Part shown: positions 1 to 9,882 of the stretch, one piece after another
How positions within the stretch are numbered: position 1 is the first letter of the stretch
How the letters are laid out: each line of letters begins with the position of its first letter
Origin: Sphingobacterium spiritivorum
GTDB lineage: Bacteria; Bacteroidota; Bacteroidia; Sphingobacteriales; Sphingobacteriaceae
Assembly (NCBI RefSeq): GCF_016724845.1
Contig: NZ_CP068082.1
Coordinates: forward strand, 2,418,001-2,482,000
Reading direction: 5' to 3'
Length of the DNA stretch: 64,000 nt
Notes under the pieces: model-generated
Told to the model about the DNA's origin: nothing
Database searches by the model: none
What the model saw: only the letters and a program-made list of their open reading frames with translations
Translations under genes and position numbers: made by a program

Positions 1-159
1 GTAACCAACCTTAGTGAAGCCATAAAAATGGCGAGGCAATATAAAGAATACCGACATGAGGATAAAAGTTTCTCCGAGTTTGACAAACGGCAAAAAGCCT
101 ACTGGACGGATATGTACGAGAAACTGACAGCAATCAAAAAAAGATTAGACGACAATTAA
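1..159 (+). CDS. Hypothetical protein, C-terminal part
   Basis: The reading frame is open from base 1 and ends at TAA 157-159, giving the last 52 residues of a small, highly charged, helical protein rich in Lys, Asp, Glu and Tyr. The true start is at or before the window edge. It lies 12 bases upstream of the PRTRC protein E gene on the same strand, so it is probably the preceding gene of that operon. I do not recognise a family and no catalytic motif is visible. Confidence 0.6.
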   Translation, partial: VTNLSEAIKMARQYKEYRHEDKSFSEFDKRQKAYWTDMYEKLTAIKKRLDDN

Positions 160-171
160 AATTTAAGAACA

Positions 172-711
172 ATGAACGCAAATTTTTTCAATCAGATAGC
201 ACAGTTGGATTTTACAGGTAATCTGCAACTGACCATAGCAAAAGGCAATGACAGTAACCTTATTGTATCGGTTTTGCTCAATAACGAAGGGTGCGGAGAT
301 AACGCTAAAAACCTAATCCCCCCTTTGACCTTTAACGCCACTCCGCAGGAGTTTGACGAGGGATTTTTTGAGCAGATAACCACGCCTATACAAAAGGCTT
401 CGGGCTTAATGGTGGATATGGAAGCATTTATGAAACAATTGGAGGAAGCCAAAAAAAATTCCGCAATGGAGAAAGAGAAAGCCGATAAGCAGAAGAAAGA
501 GCAGGAAGCCAAAGACAAAAAATTCAAAGATGGAATGGCAAAGGCTGAAGAACTGGAGAAAGAGGGCAAGTTCCGTGATGCGTGGATGAAAGTACCCGAT
601 ATAACAGAGTTTCCCGAAAAAGCAGACGAGATACGCAAACGCAAGGGCGAACTATCCGCAAAATTTTCAACACCGAGCCTTTTCGGAGCAGAACAGGAAC
701 AGATTGTTTAA
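172..711 (+). CDS. PRTRC system protein E
   Basis: This 179-residue protein matches the PRTRC system protein E family, part of a gene cluster (ParB-related, ThiF-related cassette) found on plasmids and integrative elements. The biochemical role of the family is not known. The N-terminal ~85 residues form a globular domain typical of the family. Residues ~85-130 are a Lys/Glu-rich likely coiled coil, followed by a short C-terminal tail. It is followed after 18 bases by the protein C gene, in the usual PRTRC order. I am confident of the family; no function can be stated. Confidence 0.9.
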   Translation: MNANFFNQIAQLDFTGNLQLTIAKGNDSNLIVSVLLNNEGCGDNAKNLIPPLTFNATPQEFDEGFFEQITTPIQKASGLMVDMEAFMKQLEEAKKNSAMEKEKADKQKKEQEAKDKKFKDGMAKAEELEKEGKFRDAWMKVPDITEFPEKADEIRKRKGELSAKFSTPSLFGAEQEQIV

Positions 712-729
712 CGCCAAAATTCAGAAACC

Positions 730-948
730 ATGTTATTAGCAACGCAATTAGAAAGAGTATTTATACTTAACGATAAAGGACAGCAAATAAAACTGACCGA
801 CCCCGAACCAAAATGGAGCGTGGAAGCCGTGATGAATTTCTATGCAAATTCTTACCCTATATTGACCACCGCAGAAGTATCTGCCCCTGTTATCCGTGAC
901 GATACAGTACAGTACCGATTTGAGAGTGTAATGGGAACTAAAGGTTAA
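730..948 (+). CDS. PRTRC system protein C
   Basis: This is a 72-residue protein of the PRTRC system protein C family, small and single-domain, starting MLLATQLERVF. It has the normal family length and sits directly after protein E. Its role is unknown; the PRTRC set is inherited as a block on mobile elements and is thought to help maintain or transfer them. The start is the only in-frame ATG near a suitable gap. Confidence 0.9.
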   Translation: MLLATQLERVFILNDKGQQIKLTDPEPKWSVEAVMNFYANSYPILTTAEVSAPVIRDDTVQYRFESVMGTKG

Positions 949-965
949 ACCAAAAAGCAAAAACG

Positions 966-2120
966 ATGAACTATGCAACGCAACATCATATCGGGTACTA
1001 TCAAAACCCCACAGCAACCCAAACAGCGGACTTTGCACAGACAGTTGGGCGAGTTCGCAGACTGGATGCAAAGACCAAAGGACGCAAACGAGATACGGAA
1101 AGACAAATTGAAAGCCGTACCGATAGCCATGCTACCAATGGTTTTCTAAGATGTTCATTCCTCCCGAAACTGCAAGAAGCGGAAACGGCACAGGCTTGTA
1201 AGAAATCTGAAAAAACGGAAAGGGATTTTTACCAGTCCCTTTCCAAACTTGCAGGACATTACGGCATACAACCTATGCAGTCCAGGCAATACGGCTATCC
1301 CTACAATATCGCTTTGGCTTTGGATGATACAGAAGAACAGTTAAGGAAAAAGTTTCGTGATTGGGAAGAAATACGTTTGATACAGGATAGTAAGAAAACG
1401 TATTTCGTAAGCGAGGAACGGTACAGTACAGGTGCAACCCTGTATTATATTCCTATAGTGCCATTGTACCGACTATCCAAGAACCCTAACCGTAAGCAAG
1501 CCGTACAGCTATTGCAGTCCGTGTGTGCCTACCTGTACCACATTGCAGATGTTCCTTATTATCGGCAGGAAAGCAGTTACCTGTATTGGATGTATGAAAT
1601 GGTAACGGAGTGGATTGTATGCGATGATGAGAACGAGGACACGCCAACCTATTTAAACGAGATTAGGCAAGCAGAACAGATAGGCGAACGTATGGAGCAG
1701 AAGATTTACAACGGGCAGAATTTGAGCCGATTTAAAGAGCGTTTAATTGCTTTTAAAATCAAAGACAGCTTTGACCAAGATTGTTACAAACTGGCAAGCG
1801 AAGCCTTTGCCCTGTATGGACAATTCCCGACTGCCACCATAAACCGAAATGCCCTGCCAAACGGAGAAGCTAACGAGGAAGATATGGAAAATAGTATAGG
1901 GATGGAAAAGTATGTTTCCTTTTGTGCCGATGCAAAAGGCATTTTATTTCAAACACTTTTCGACAGCGTTAACACCGAGTTGCAGGAATACGGACAGATG
2001 GAAGAACCCACCATTGTGAAACGGTTTGATGGTAGTGACATTACCGCCAATACCCTTGAATTTGAAAACCGTGTTTTCGCCTTAATTGAGGAATTGATAT
2101 ACATACTGAATAACTATTAG
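966..2120 (+). CDS. PRTRC operon protein, position of protein F; start uncertain
   Basis: A reading frame of up to 384 residues sits where PRTRC protein F is expected, between proteins C and B. From about residue 80 onward it looks like a genuine soluble helical protein (DFYQSLSKLAGHYGI..., several Tyr/Trp-rich helices). The first ~62 residues are out of character and overlap the better 58-aa frame at 973-1149. A likelier start is ATG 1151, directly after that gene, but it lies in another frame. Removing one C from the CCTCCC run at 1160-1165 would join ATG 1151 to the long frame and give a 322-residue protein. The start is therefore either disrupted by an indel or misread. The assignment to F rests mainly on position. 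Confidence 0.6.
   Translation: MNYATQHHIGYYQNPTATQTADFAQTVGRVRRLDAKTKGRKRDTERQIESRTDSHATNGFLRCSFLPKLQEAETAQACKKSEKTERDFYQSLSKLAGHYGIQPMQSRQYGYPYNIALALDDTEEQLRKKFRDWEEIRLIQDSKKTYFVSEERYSTGATLYYIPIVPLYRLSKNPNRKQAVQLLQSVCAYLYHIADVPYYRQESSYLYWMYEMVTEWIVCDDENEDTPTYLNEIRQAEQIGERMEQKIYNGQNLSRFKERLIAFKIKDSFDQDCYKLASEAFALYGQFPTATINRNALPNGEANEEDMENSIGMEKYVSFCADAKGILFQTLFDSVNTELQEYGQMEEPTIVKRFDGSDITANTLEFENRVFALIEELIYILNNY
973..1149 (+). CDS. Small hypothetical protein (58 aa) overlapped by another frame
   Basis: ATG at 973 opens a 58-codon frame ending TAA 1147-1149. The product looks like a normal small basic protein, with a mid-section GEFADWMQRPKDANEIRKDK. In contrast, the frame that starts at 966 gives a Thr/Gln/Arg-rich, improbable sequence over the same bases. 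I therefore think 973-1149 is the gene actually translated here, as a small PRTRC-operon member between protein C and the next gene. Family unknown. Confidence 0.55.
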   Translation: MQRNIISGTIKTPQQPKQRTLHRQLGEFADWMQRPKDANEIRKDKLKAVPIAMLPMVF

Positions 2121-2132
2121 ATACAGCAAGCG

Positions 2133-2846
2133 ATGAAAGATATAACACAAGACTTTGGAACACTTTACCACCCCTTATCGGCTTTGGTTTTCTACCAGAC
2201 CAAAGGAAGTAGTAAAACCACCTATGTAGAGCATTTTGATATGGATAAGAACGGTAATCCTATCAACGCCCATCCTTTGACCGAACGGGAAGCCAAAGTA
2301 TTGGCAAAAGCACTTAATACGGAAAAGGAAAAGAGCAAGGCATTTTTAAAATCTAACGGCATTATGCCTACCAACGTCCTGCACATTAATCCGAGTGAAA
2401 ACGGTACGGTGCTTTGGTACACCAAAGCAAGAAAAACCAAAATGTACTTTACGGAAAGTCTTGAAATACCAAACGGCACGGCAGAAGTACCTGCAATGCT
2501 TTGGTATGCAAGCAAACAGAGCCTTGTTGTTTTCGCCCTCGATAAAGACCGCAGACCTACCGAGAAAACCGCATTGTTTCACGCTCCGTTTTTCAACGTG
2601 TACGAGGATGGACACGTATGTATGGGTAATGTAAATGTGAACATCAAAAATTCGGCTTCGATGGAAGAATTTATACAGGCGTGGGAAAGCTATTTTTTTA
2701 ACAGCTATTTCAGCCACTTGGTAAACGATCACAACCCCATAAAAGGGAATTGTATGAGCCTTTGGAAAGACCTTATCAGCACAGACAAAACCTTTCCTAA
2801 AGAGGTATTGAAAAAGACAAACAAGACCATAAAAACGATATTGTAA
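2133..2846 (+). CDS. PRTRC system protein B
   Basis: This 237-residue protein matches PRTRC system protein B, with a characteristic N-terminus (LYHPLSALVFYQT) and a central HAPFFNVYEDGHVCMGN block. It has no obvious catalytic motif. Its stop codon overlaps the start of the ThiF gene in a TAATG arrangement (2844-2848), implying translational coupling. Its role within the PRTRC cassette is unknown. Confidence 0.9.
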   Translation: MKDITQDFGTLYHPLSALVFYQTKGSSKTTYVEHFDMDKNGNPINAHPLTEREAKVLAKALNTEKEKSKAFLKSNGIMPTNVLHINPSENGTVLWYTKARKTKMYFTESLEIPNGTAEVPAMLWYASKQSLVVFALDKDRRPTEKTALFHAPFFNVYEDGHVCMGNVNVNIKNSASMEEFIQAWESYFFNSYFSHLVNDHNPIKGNCMSLWKDLISTDKTFPKEVLKKTNKTIKTIL

Positions 2847-3652
2847 TGAACACAGAAATTTTAAAAGTCCATTTTACGGACAGCTATCTGATAAATCCCA
2901 CTAATCCGATAACGGTAAACGTAATCGGTGCAGGTGGCACAGGCTCAAAAGTAATGACCGCTTTGCTTGAAATGAACCACAGCCTAATCGAGTTAGGACA
3001 CGCAGGATTATTTGTACGTCTTTGGGACGACGATATTATTACCCAAGCCAATTTAGGCAGACAGCGTTTCGCTGAATGTGAGGTCGGGTTGTACAAGTCC
3101 GTTGCCATTATCAACCGCATCAATCGTTGGGCAGGTACGAACTGGAAAGCCGAAGCAAGGAAATTTGAAAAAGACAGTAAGGAAAGGTTGCCCGAAAACA
3201 CAGGAGCAAGTATTTATATTTCTTGTGTGGACAGCGTAAAAGCAAGGTTTGAGATTGCGGACATATTAAACGGATTGAACAACGGCAAAGCTTATTCCAA
3301 CCGCCCACGCTATTGGCTGGACTTTGGCAACAGCCAACATACAGGACAGGTTATATTATCTACAATAGGAACGATACAGCAACCCAAGTCCGAGAAATAC
3401 GAAACGGTGGCAAGCCTGCCAATGATTACGGATGAATTTGGCGAGTTGCTCAAACAATCCGAACTGGAAGATGATACGCCAAGCTGTTCCCTTGCTGAAG
3501 CGTTGGAAAAGCAGGATTTGTTTATCAATTCATCTTTGGTGCAGATGGGTTGCTCCCTGTTATGGGGTTTGTTCCGTAACGGATTGACACCATACAGGGG
3601 ATTTTTTCACAACCTGAAGGATTTCCGTACCCACCCTATAAAAGTCGCCTGA
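2846..3652 (+). CDS. PRTRC system ThiF family protein
   Basis: This 268-residue E1-like adenylyltransferase is of the ThiF/MoeB superfamily, in the version fixed in PRTRC cassettes. The Rossmann nucleotide-binding motif GAGGTGSK is at about residues 28-35. An acidic motif LWDDDIITQANLGRQ follows, placing the Asp, Asn and Arg used by E1 enzymes to bind ATP and adenylate a C-terminal carboxylate. No C-terminal catalytic cysteine pair is evident. No ubiquitin-like partner is adjacent, so the substrate is unknown. Last gene of the PRTRC operon, followed by a terminator-like hairpin. Confidence 0.92.
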   Translation: MNTEILKVHFTDSYLINPTNPITVNVIGAGGTGSKVMTALLEMNHSLIELGHAGLFVRLWDDDIITQANLGRQRFAECEVGLYKSVAIINRINRWAGTNWKAEARKFEKDSKERLPENTGASIYISCVDSVKARFEIADILNGLNNGKAYSNRPRYWLDFGNSQHTGQVILSTIGTIQQPKSEKYETVASLPMITDEFGELLKQSELEDDTPSCSLAEALEKQDLFINSSLVQMGCSLLWGLFRNGLTPYRGFFHNLKDFRTHPIKVA

Positions 3653-3669
3653 TTGGAAAATCGGGCGGC

Positions 3670-3708
3670 AAAAAGACACTCCCTCCCGATGGTCGGGGCA
3701 GTCTTTTT
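3670..3708. terminator. Bidirectional terminator-like hairpin after the PRTRC operon
   Basis: AAAAAGAC at 3670-3677 pairs with GTCTTTTT at 3701-3708, with an inner CCCGA/TCGGG stem. The A-tract on one arm and T-tract on the other let it terminate in either direction. It begins 18 bases after the ThiF stop codon. Confidence 0.7.
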
Positions 3709-3800
3709 GCATCAAAGCGGTGCAACCCCTTTGCCAAAATAGGATACCCACGCACCATTCCTTCCGACACATTTTACCAAACAGGTTGCGGCATTATTTG

Positions 3801-3875
3801 AGGGATATTCATTATCCCTTTCGTTGTTTTAGGGAGCTTCTTTTCTTACCACATTGGCGACCTAAGAAAAGAAGC
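3801..3875. repeat. Two stacked inverted repeats upstream of the Septu-like genes
   Basis: AGGGATA (3801-3807) and TATCCCT (3813-3819) form a 7-bp inverted repeat. GCTTCTTTTCTTA (3836-3848) and TAAGAAAAGAAGC (3863-3875) form a perfect 13-bp inverted repeat with a 14-base spacer. With the terminator at 3670-3708 they fill the 317-base gene-free gap 3653-3969. The 13-bp repeat could be an operator, a terminator, or a relic of the junction where the cargo was inserted; the sequence alone does not decide. Confidence 0.5.
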
Positions 3876-3905
3876 AAAAGAACGCCGCTTGCTTGATAAA
3901 AATCA

Positions 3906-3939
3906 TTTGTCGAAGGACACGCTTAATTTTTTAAATTTG
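3906..3939 (+). promoter_or_regulatory. Promoter of the Septu-like operon
   Basis: TTTG at 3906-3909 and TAAATTTG at 3932-3939, separated by 22 bases, match the Bacteroidota promoter consensus (TTTG, 19-23 nt, TAnnTTTG). The expected transcript start is about 25 bases before ATG 3970. Confidence 0.65.
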
Positions 3940-3969
3940 ATGTTCAACTACATCATTGATAAGAGTTAA

Positions 3970-6767
<2,798 letters not shown>

Positions 6768-6784
6768 AAATATTAAAACTTCTA

Positions 6785-7177
6785 TCAGCCATAGACAGCT
6801 TGGTCAATGGCTCTTTTAAAATCATCCACATCACTACCAAACAGCAGATAACTTGAAAAACCAATATCCAAAAGAGATTTCCCAACTTTCTCATCATCTA
6901 TATCACTATGAGCAATCAGTTTGATCACAGGATATTCTGTTTTTAATTTGTGAAGCTGCACCAGCACATTTTGGTCGTAAAAATCCAAATCAATAATACA
7001 GATTTTGGGAAGTTTATTCAATGAAGACAATTGAGATAGTCCATCCTCAATATTTTCTGACCGACATAGGATTTTCATTTCGGATGCAGCGAGATCTTTA
7101 CAGATGCTATCGGTTATCGGGCTTTTATCATTAATAAAAGACAGAGAGATTGTTTTTTGTGCAGTACCAGTTTCCAT
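6785..7177 (-). CDS. Receiver-domain-only protein (response-regulator-like)
   Basis: This 130-residue protein consists only of a CheY-like receiver domain. The segment ICIIDLDFYD supplies the likely phospho-acceptor Asp at the end of strand 3, and LIAHSD the conserved Ser/Thr position. The usual Lys of strand 5 is not in place: the motif reads SYLLFGSD rather than YLLK. I chose ATG 7177 because the open frame upstream of it runs through the hairpins at 7199-7379 and looks non-coding. It converges on ptuB with a gap of only 17 bases. No histidine kinase is in the window. Signalling through phosphorylation is uncertain given the missing Lys. Confidence 0.65.
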   Translation of the reverse strand: METGTAQKTISLSFINDKSPITDSICKDLAASEMKILCRSENIEDGLSQLSSLNKLPKICIIDLDFYDQNVLVQLHKLKTEYPVIKLIAHSDIDDEKVGKSLLDIGFSSYLLFGSDVDDFKRAIDQAVYG

Positions 7178-7198
7178 ATCATACCTTTTTTGTGTTGA

Positions 7199-7379
7199 TG
7201 TAGCCCTGCACAAAAAGAAAGCGCAGGCAACTACACTTACCGCACATTGAGGTACTGGTATACCCGACAACGAATAAGCGAGCGCCCACGCCTATAGCGT
7301 GAGCGTTCCTACTTATCTGTCCCGTTGTCTAAAAATTACCAGTTTTCAATGTGGGACTTAAAGCAAAAACACTTTAAGT
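7199..7379. other. Structured non-coding stretch: three hairpins, one a 111-nt nested stem
   Basis: Hairpin 1 pairs TGTAG 7199-7203 with CTACA 7231-7235, plus an inner CCTGC/GCAGG. Hairpin 2 spans 7243-7353 with five nested helices: CACATTGA/TCAATGTG, ACTGGTA/TACCAGT, GACAACG/CGTTGTC, ATAAG/CTTAT, and CACGC/GCGTG extended by CGC/GCG, closing on a 5-nt loop. Hairpin 3 pairs ACTTAAAG 7356-7363 with CTTTAAGT 7372-7379. On the minus strand this would be the 5' leader of the receiver gene or the tail of the HTH operon. It could be a regulatory RNA, a leader element or a DNA cruciform. Confidence 0.6.
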
Positions 7380-7454
7380 ATTTCTATATTTTCAACGGTA
7401 AAGATACTAAACTCGTTCCTTTTCGATAGCATGTATGGCAAAAAAAGGTTGCAA

Positions 7455-7748
7455 TCATTTTGGTTTAGCGGAAACGTAATTTCGCTCCAGTATGGTCAGA
7501 ATATCGCTTTCCTTATAAATAATCTTACCGGCTATTTGTACATACGGCAGTATGCTATCATCACGATATTGCTGTAAAGTCCGTTTGCTGATATGGAGTA
7601 GCTTGCACACTTCTTCTCCAGACAGATATATTTCCCCGTTCATTACAGGGTGGTAGTTTTTCAGTATTTCTTCGATACGGCTTCGCAACCGTTTTATCAT
7701 CTTCTGTTGTGTGATGATTTCTTCGGCTTCATTCGTCAGTAAATCCAT
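7455..7748 (-). CDS. Small helix-turn-helix protein (Xis/MerR-like fold)
   Basis: This 97-residue protein has an N-terminal helical segment and a C-terminal winged HTH, with LSGEEVCKLLHISKRTLQQY followed by a wing and KIIYKESDILTILER. That is the HTH_17/excisionase-like layout of small ICE proteins such as Xis2c and Xis2d of CTnDOT. ATG 7748 is chosen because it overlaps the end of the upstream HTH gene by 20 bases, as in a coupled pair. In CTnDOT the equivalent proteins promote excision and activate tra transcription. That role here is inference from size, fold and pairing. Confidence 0.75.
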   Translation of the reverse strand: MDLLTNEAEEIITQQKMIKRLRSRIEEILKNYHPVMNGEIYLSGEEVCKLLHISKRTLQQYRDDSILPYVQIAGKIIYKESDILTILERNYVSAKPK

Positions 7749-8040
7749 TTTCGGCAGTATTGTACGGCTGTCCGACTTCAAGCAAAGCCTGTACATCCGA
7801 GAGTTTATAGTAGTTCTTACGGTTCAATCTGGAATAAGGCAATAACCCTTTGTCCTTGTACGTCTGTAAAGTCCGCTTGGTAATGTTCATCATCAGACAC
7901 ACTTCCTGGTTATCGAGCCATTGTTCTTCATTAAATATAGATGTGTATTTCTGTGTGGCATTTTCGGTCAATTCCAAAAGTGCCTTCAGTTCATTTTTCA
8001 TTCCATCCAATGCGGATTTTTGTATTGCGATTACTTCCAT
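7729..8040 (-). CDS. Small helix-turn-helix protein (Xis/MerR-like fold)
   Basis: This 103-residue protein resembles its downstream neighbour: a helical N-terminus, then LDNQEVCLMMNITKRTLQTY and KNYYKLSDVQALLE, an excisionase-type winged HTH. The two genes look like ancient duplicates forming one operon. The start at 8040 lies just downstream of a promoter with the phased decamer array at 8098-8137. The protein may therefore be part of, and perhaps feed back on, the transfer regulon. Confidence 0.75.
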   Translation of the reverse strand: MEVIAIQKSALDGMKNELKALLELTENATQKYTSIFNEEQWLDNQEVCLMMNITKRTLQTYKDKGLLPYSRLNRKNYYKLSDVQALLEVGQPYNTAENGFTDE

Positions 8041-8066
8041 TGTTTGCTCAATTTTGCTATGGAAGT

Positions 8067-8137
8067 CGAATTTATAAAGACTTAATACTGCATTGGGGAA
8101 TGTTGCAGAGTTTGGCTTTGAGAAGTAGTGTTTGGCG
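8067..8137 (-). promoter_or_regulatory. Phased-decamer promoter A (xis-like operon)
   Basis: On the minus strand four consecutive 10-bp units occupy 8137-8098; the first reads CGCCAAACAC and the last TGCAACATTC. After exactly 23 bases comes TAAATTCG (8074-8067), a near match to the Bacteroidota -7 box. The same array and spacing occur at four other operons in this window. Confidence 0.7.
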
Positions 8138-8160
8138 GTTTACTATCCTGTAAAAACAAA

Positions 8161-8190
8161 AAATCGGATAGTTACTAAGCTATCCGATTT
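8161..8190. terminator. Terminator-like hairpin after the TIGR02391 gene
   Basis: AAATCGGATAG (8161-8171) pairs perfectly with CTATCCGATTT (8180-8190), loop 8 bases. It lies immediately after the stop codon of the minus-strand gene at 8192-8992 and before the decamer promoter of the HTH genes. Confidence 0.75.
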
Positions 8191-8191
8191 A

Positions 8192-8992
8192 TTATTTAAG
8201 TCCTGTTTTATAAGTGTTATCAAGTTTGTTGTGAATTATTGTTGCTATAACCAAAACTTCTGTCATTTGTGAGAGTTGGGTATCCTCCAATATCTTTGGA
8301 TTGTGTGCCTTTGGATTTCTGTACATAGAAAAAAATCCTTTACAGAAGTTTCCAAAGCCTTTATGTTCACTTTCTTCGCTCGGATTAGTTAGAGTATTAA
8401 AAGCAAGCATAGGTCTTTTGTCTTTTCCCAACGCAAAACAATCATCAACTAAATCTGCTCCGTCTGAAGTATAGCCACTTTTTTGCCTAAGCCTTTCTGC
8501 GACACTTTTTGTAATTTCAAGTATAGCGTGAAAATAGTTTTCCTTTAACCATTCAGCTTCGCAGTAAGGCAAAATTTCTGAGTGAACCCCAATGCCGTGT
8601 ACTTTTTCTTTGATTTTAAGTGATCTGCTTTTAGCTTCTGAAATGGTTTTAGCCCTGTCAACTTGTCGTGGTTGTCCAGTTTTATCAATTTCTATTCCTT
8701 CATAAACCAGTTTCTCATTGATAGTGGTTCTATCCTTTTCAAATTCATCTTCTGAATTGTATCTTTTTGGGTTTAATAGTCTGACAACGAACGCTAAAAC
8801 ATTATTTCCACACATATCTTGAACTTGTCTTTCTTTTAAAGCATAAAATAGTCTATCTGTTTTGTTTGTACCAAATTGAGATTGAGAAATGCCAGCACCA
8901 GATAAATGTTCTGTAATTTTCGTATGTGTTAGCATATTTGAAATAATATCTGATATATTTCGTAGGGTAATGTCATCAAAGGATTTTGTCAT
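8192..8992 (-). CDS. TIGR02391 family protein (HEPN-like C-terminal domain)
   Basis: This 266-residue protein ends in the TIGR02391 (Ymh) domain, about residues 125-260. Landmarks are ILPYCEAEWLKENYFHAILE, LVDDCFALG, LAFNTLTNPSEESEHKGF and MYRNPKAHNPK. The last contains the R-x4-H motif of HEPN RNases, so I infer an RNA-cleaving or abortive-infection role, but no activity is established for this family. It follows a small membrane-protein gene on the same strand and ends at a strong terminator. Its GC is lower than the tra genes, suggesting it is cargo beside them. Confidence 0.75.
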   Translation of the reverse strand: MTKSFDDITLRNISDIISNMLTHTKITEHLSGAGISQSQFGTNKTDRLFYALKERQVQDMCGNNVLAFVVRLLNPKRYNSEDEFEKDRTTINEKLVYEGIEIDKTGQPRQVDRAKTISEAKSRSLKIKEKVHGIGVHSEILPYCEAEWLKENYFHAILEITKSVAERLRQKSGYTSDGADLVDDCFALGKDKRPMLAFNTLTNPSEESEHKGFGNFCKGFFSMYRNPKAHNPKILEDTQLSQMTEVLVIATIIHNKLDNTYKTGLK

Positions 8993-9017
8993 TTTATAAT
9001 TCTCTCTTTTAAACTTC

Positions 9018-9290
9018 TTATCTTATTTTTTGTATCTCTACACTCTGCTTTTCTTTATCTTTTTTCTCACGAGAGTAAACCCACAGCGATAATAGGCCGA
9101 ATATAATCAGGGCGTATGCTATCCATTTACCAACCCTTTCAATCAATTTAATGAAAACCGAACTTTCATAAGATGAAAAACCCTCTGCCCCCATAGGGCT
9201 GCGCCTGTAAAACTTTCTCCGGTTAATCCAATAACGAAGACCCAAGCCTGCAACCAAAAATATGATACCTATAACTAGTGATGCGACCAT
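9018..9290 (-). CDS. Small two-TM membrane protein
   Basis: This 90-residue protein has two hydrophobic segments (about 1-21 and 56-73), a basic loop after the first, and a charged C-terminal tail. Similar small proteins at the end of Bacteroidota tra operons are sometimes misnamed as molybdenum ABC permeases; nothing here supports transport. It lies downstream of traQ beyond a terminator-like hairpin. Function unknown. Confidence 0.65.
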   Translation of the reverse strand: MVASLVIGIIFLVAGLGLRYWINRRKFYRRSPMGAEGFSSYESSVFIKLIERVGKWIAYALIIFGLLSLWVYSREKKDKEKQSVEIQKIR

Positions 9291-9370
9291 AACAAAAACA
9301 CTTTATTTCCACTATTTGAATTTAAGAAAAATATTTTTTCAACCTATAAACGATTTGTACTTAACGCGGA

Positions 9371-9397
9371 AACGGCTTACCCATCGGATAAGCCGTT
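9371..9397. terminator. Terminator-like hairpin downstream of traQ
   Basis: AACGGCTTA (9371-9379) and TAAGCCGTT (9389-9397) form a 9-bp stem with a 9-base loop, with T-rich flanks on both strands. It lies 24 bases beyond the traQ stop and probably ends the traE-traQ transcript. Confidence 0.75.
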
Positions 9398-9420
9398 TTT
9401 AATGAATTGAAATACTGCTC

Positions 9421-9870
9421 TTAATCGCTGCTGTTAAACTGAAAGCTCACTTGCTTTTCATTTCCGAAGCTATCCGAAATCCAAACATCAAATGATTGCG
9501 ATACGGAAGACGTTGAAGTGTAGTATAGACGAAACTGCTCCGTTGGTAGCTGGTACAGGTCATTGGGCTGATACGGCGGTTCATCGTAGTATTGCAGCGT
9601 TCCCTGCCCGTCAAACTGGAAATAGCGGAGGAAATACTGCGTGCTGCTGTAATTGCCCGTACGCTGTATGGTAATGCGTATTTCTACCGTCTGCCCGTTG
9701 GCAACGTCTTTAGGCACTGGCATTACACTGACCTCAAAAGGAAAATTGTTCTGTATTTCAAGTTCATCATCTTTGCTGCAAGATACCAGCGTAACCGAAG
9801 CTGTGAGGATTGCCAGGAATACATATAATGGCAGTAGCCCTGTTCTGAATTTATTGAATATTGCTATCAT
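9421..9870 (-). CDS. traQ: Conjugal transfer protein TraQ (DUF3872)
   Basis: This 149-residue protein has an N-terminal lipoprotein signal (hydrophobic stretch then LVSCSKDD, with the lipobox Cys near residue 31) and a beta-rich domain typical of DUF3872/TraQ of Bacteroidota conjugative elements. It is predicted to be membrane-anchored and to take part in the mating apparatus. It directly follows traO. No traP (primase-like) gene lies between traO and traQ, unlike in CTnDOT. Confidence 0.88.
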   Translation of the reverse strand: MIAIFNKFRTGLLPLYVFLAILTASVTLVSCSKDDELEIQNNFPFEVSVMPVPKDVANGQTVEIRITIQRTGNYSSTQYFLRYFQFDGQGTLQYYDEPPYQPNDLYQLPTEQFRLYYTSTSSVSQSFDVWISDSFGNEKQVSFQFNSSD

Positions 9871-9882
9871 CGTTTTTACGTT

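Noticed and set aside
192..644. A 150-residue minus-strand open frame opposite PRTRC protein E
   Set aside because: It is Ser/Phe-rich, matches no family, and lies fully inside a well-supported gene on the other strand.
9018..9290. Molybdenum ABC transporter permease
   Set aside because: At 90 residues with two TM segments it is far too small and lacks the permease EAA loop; only the label used for relatives suggests it.
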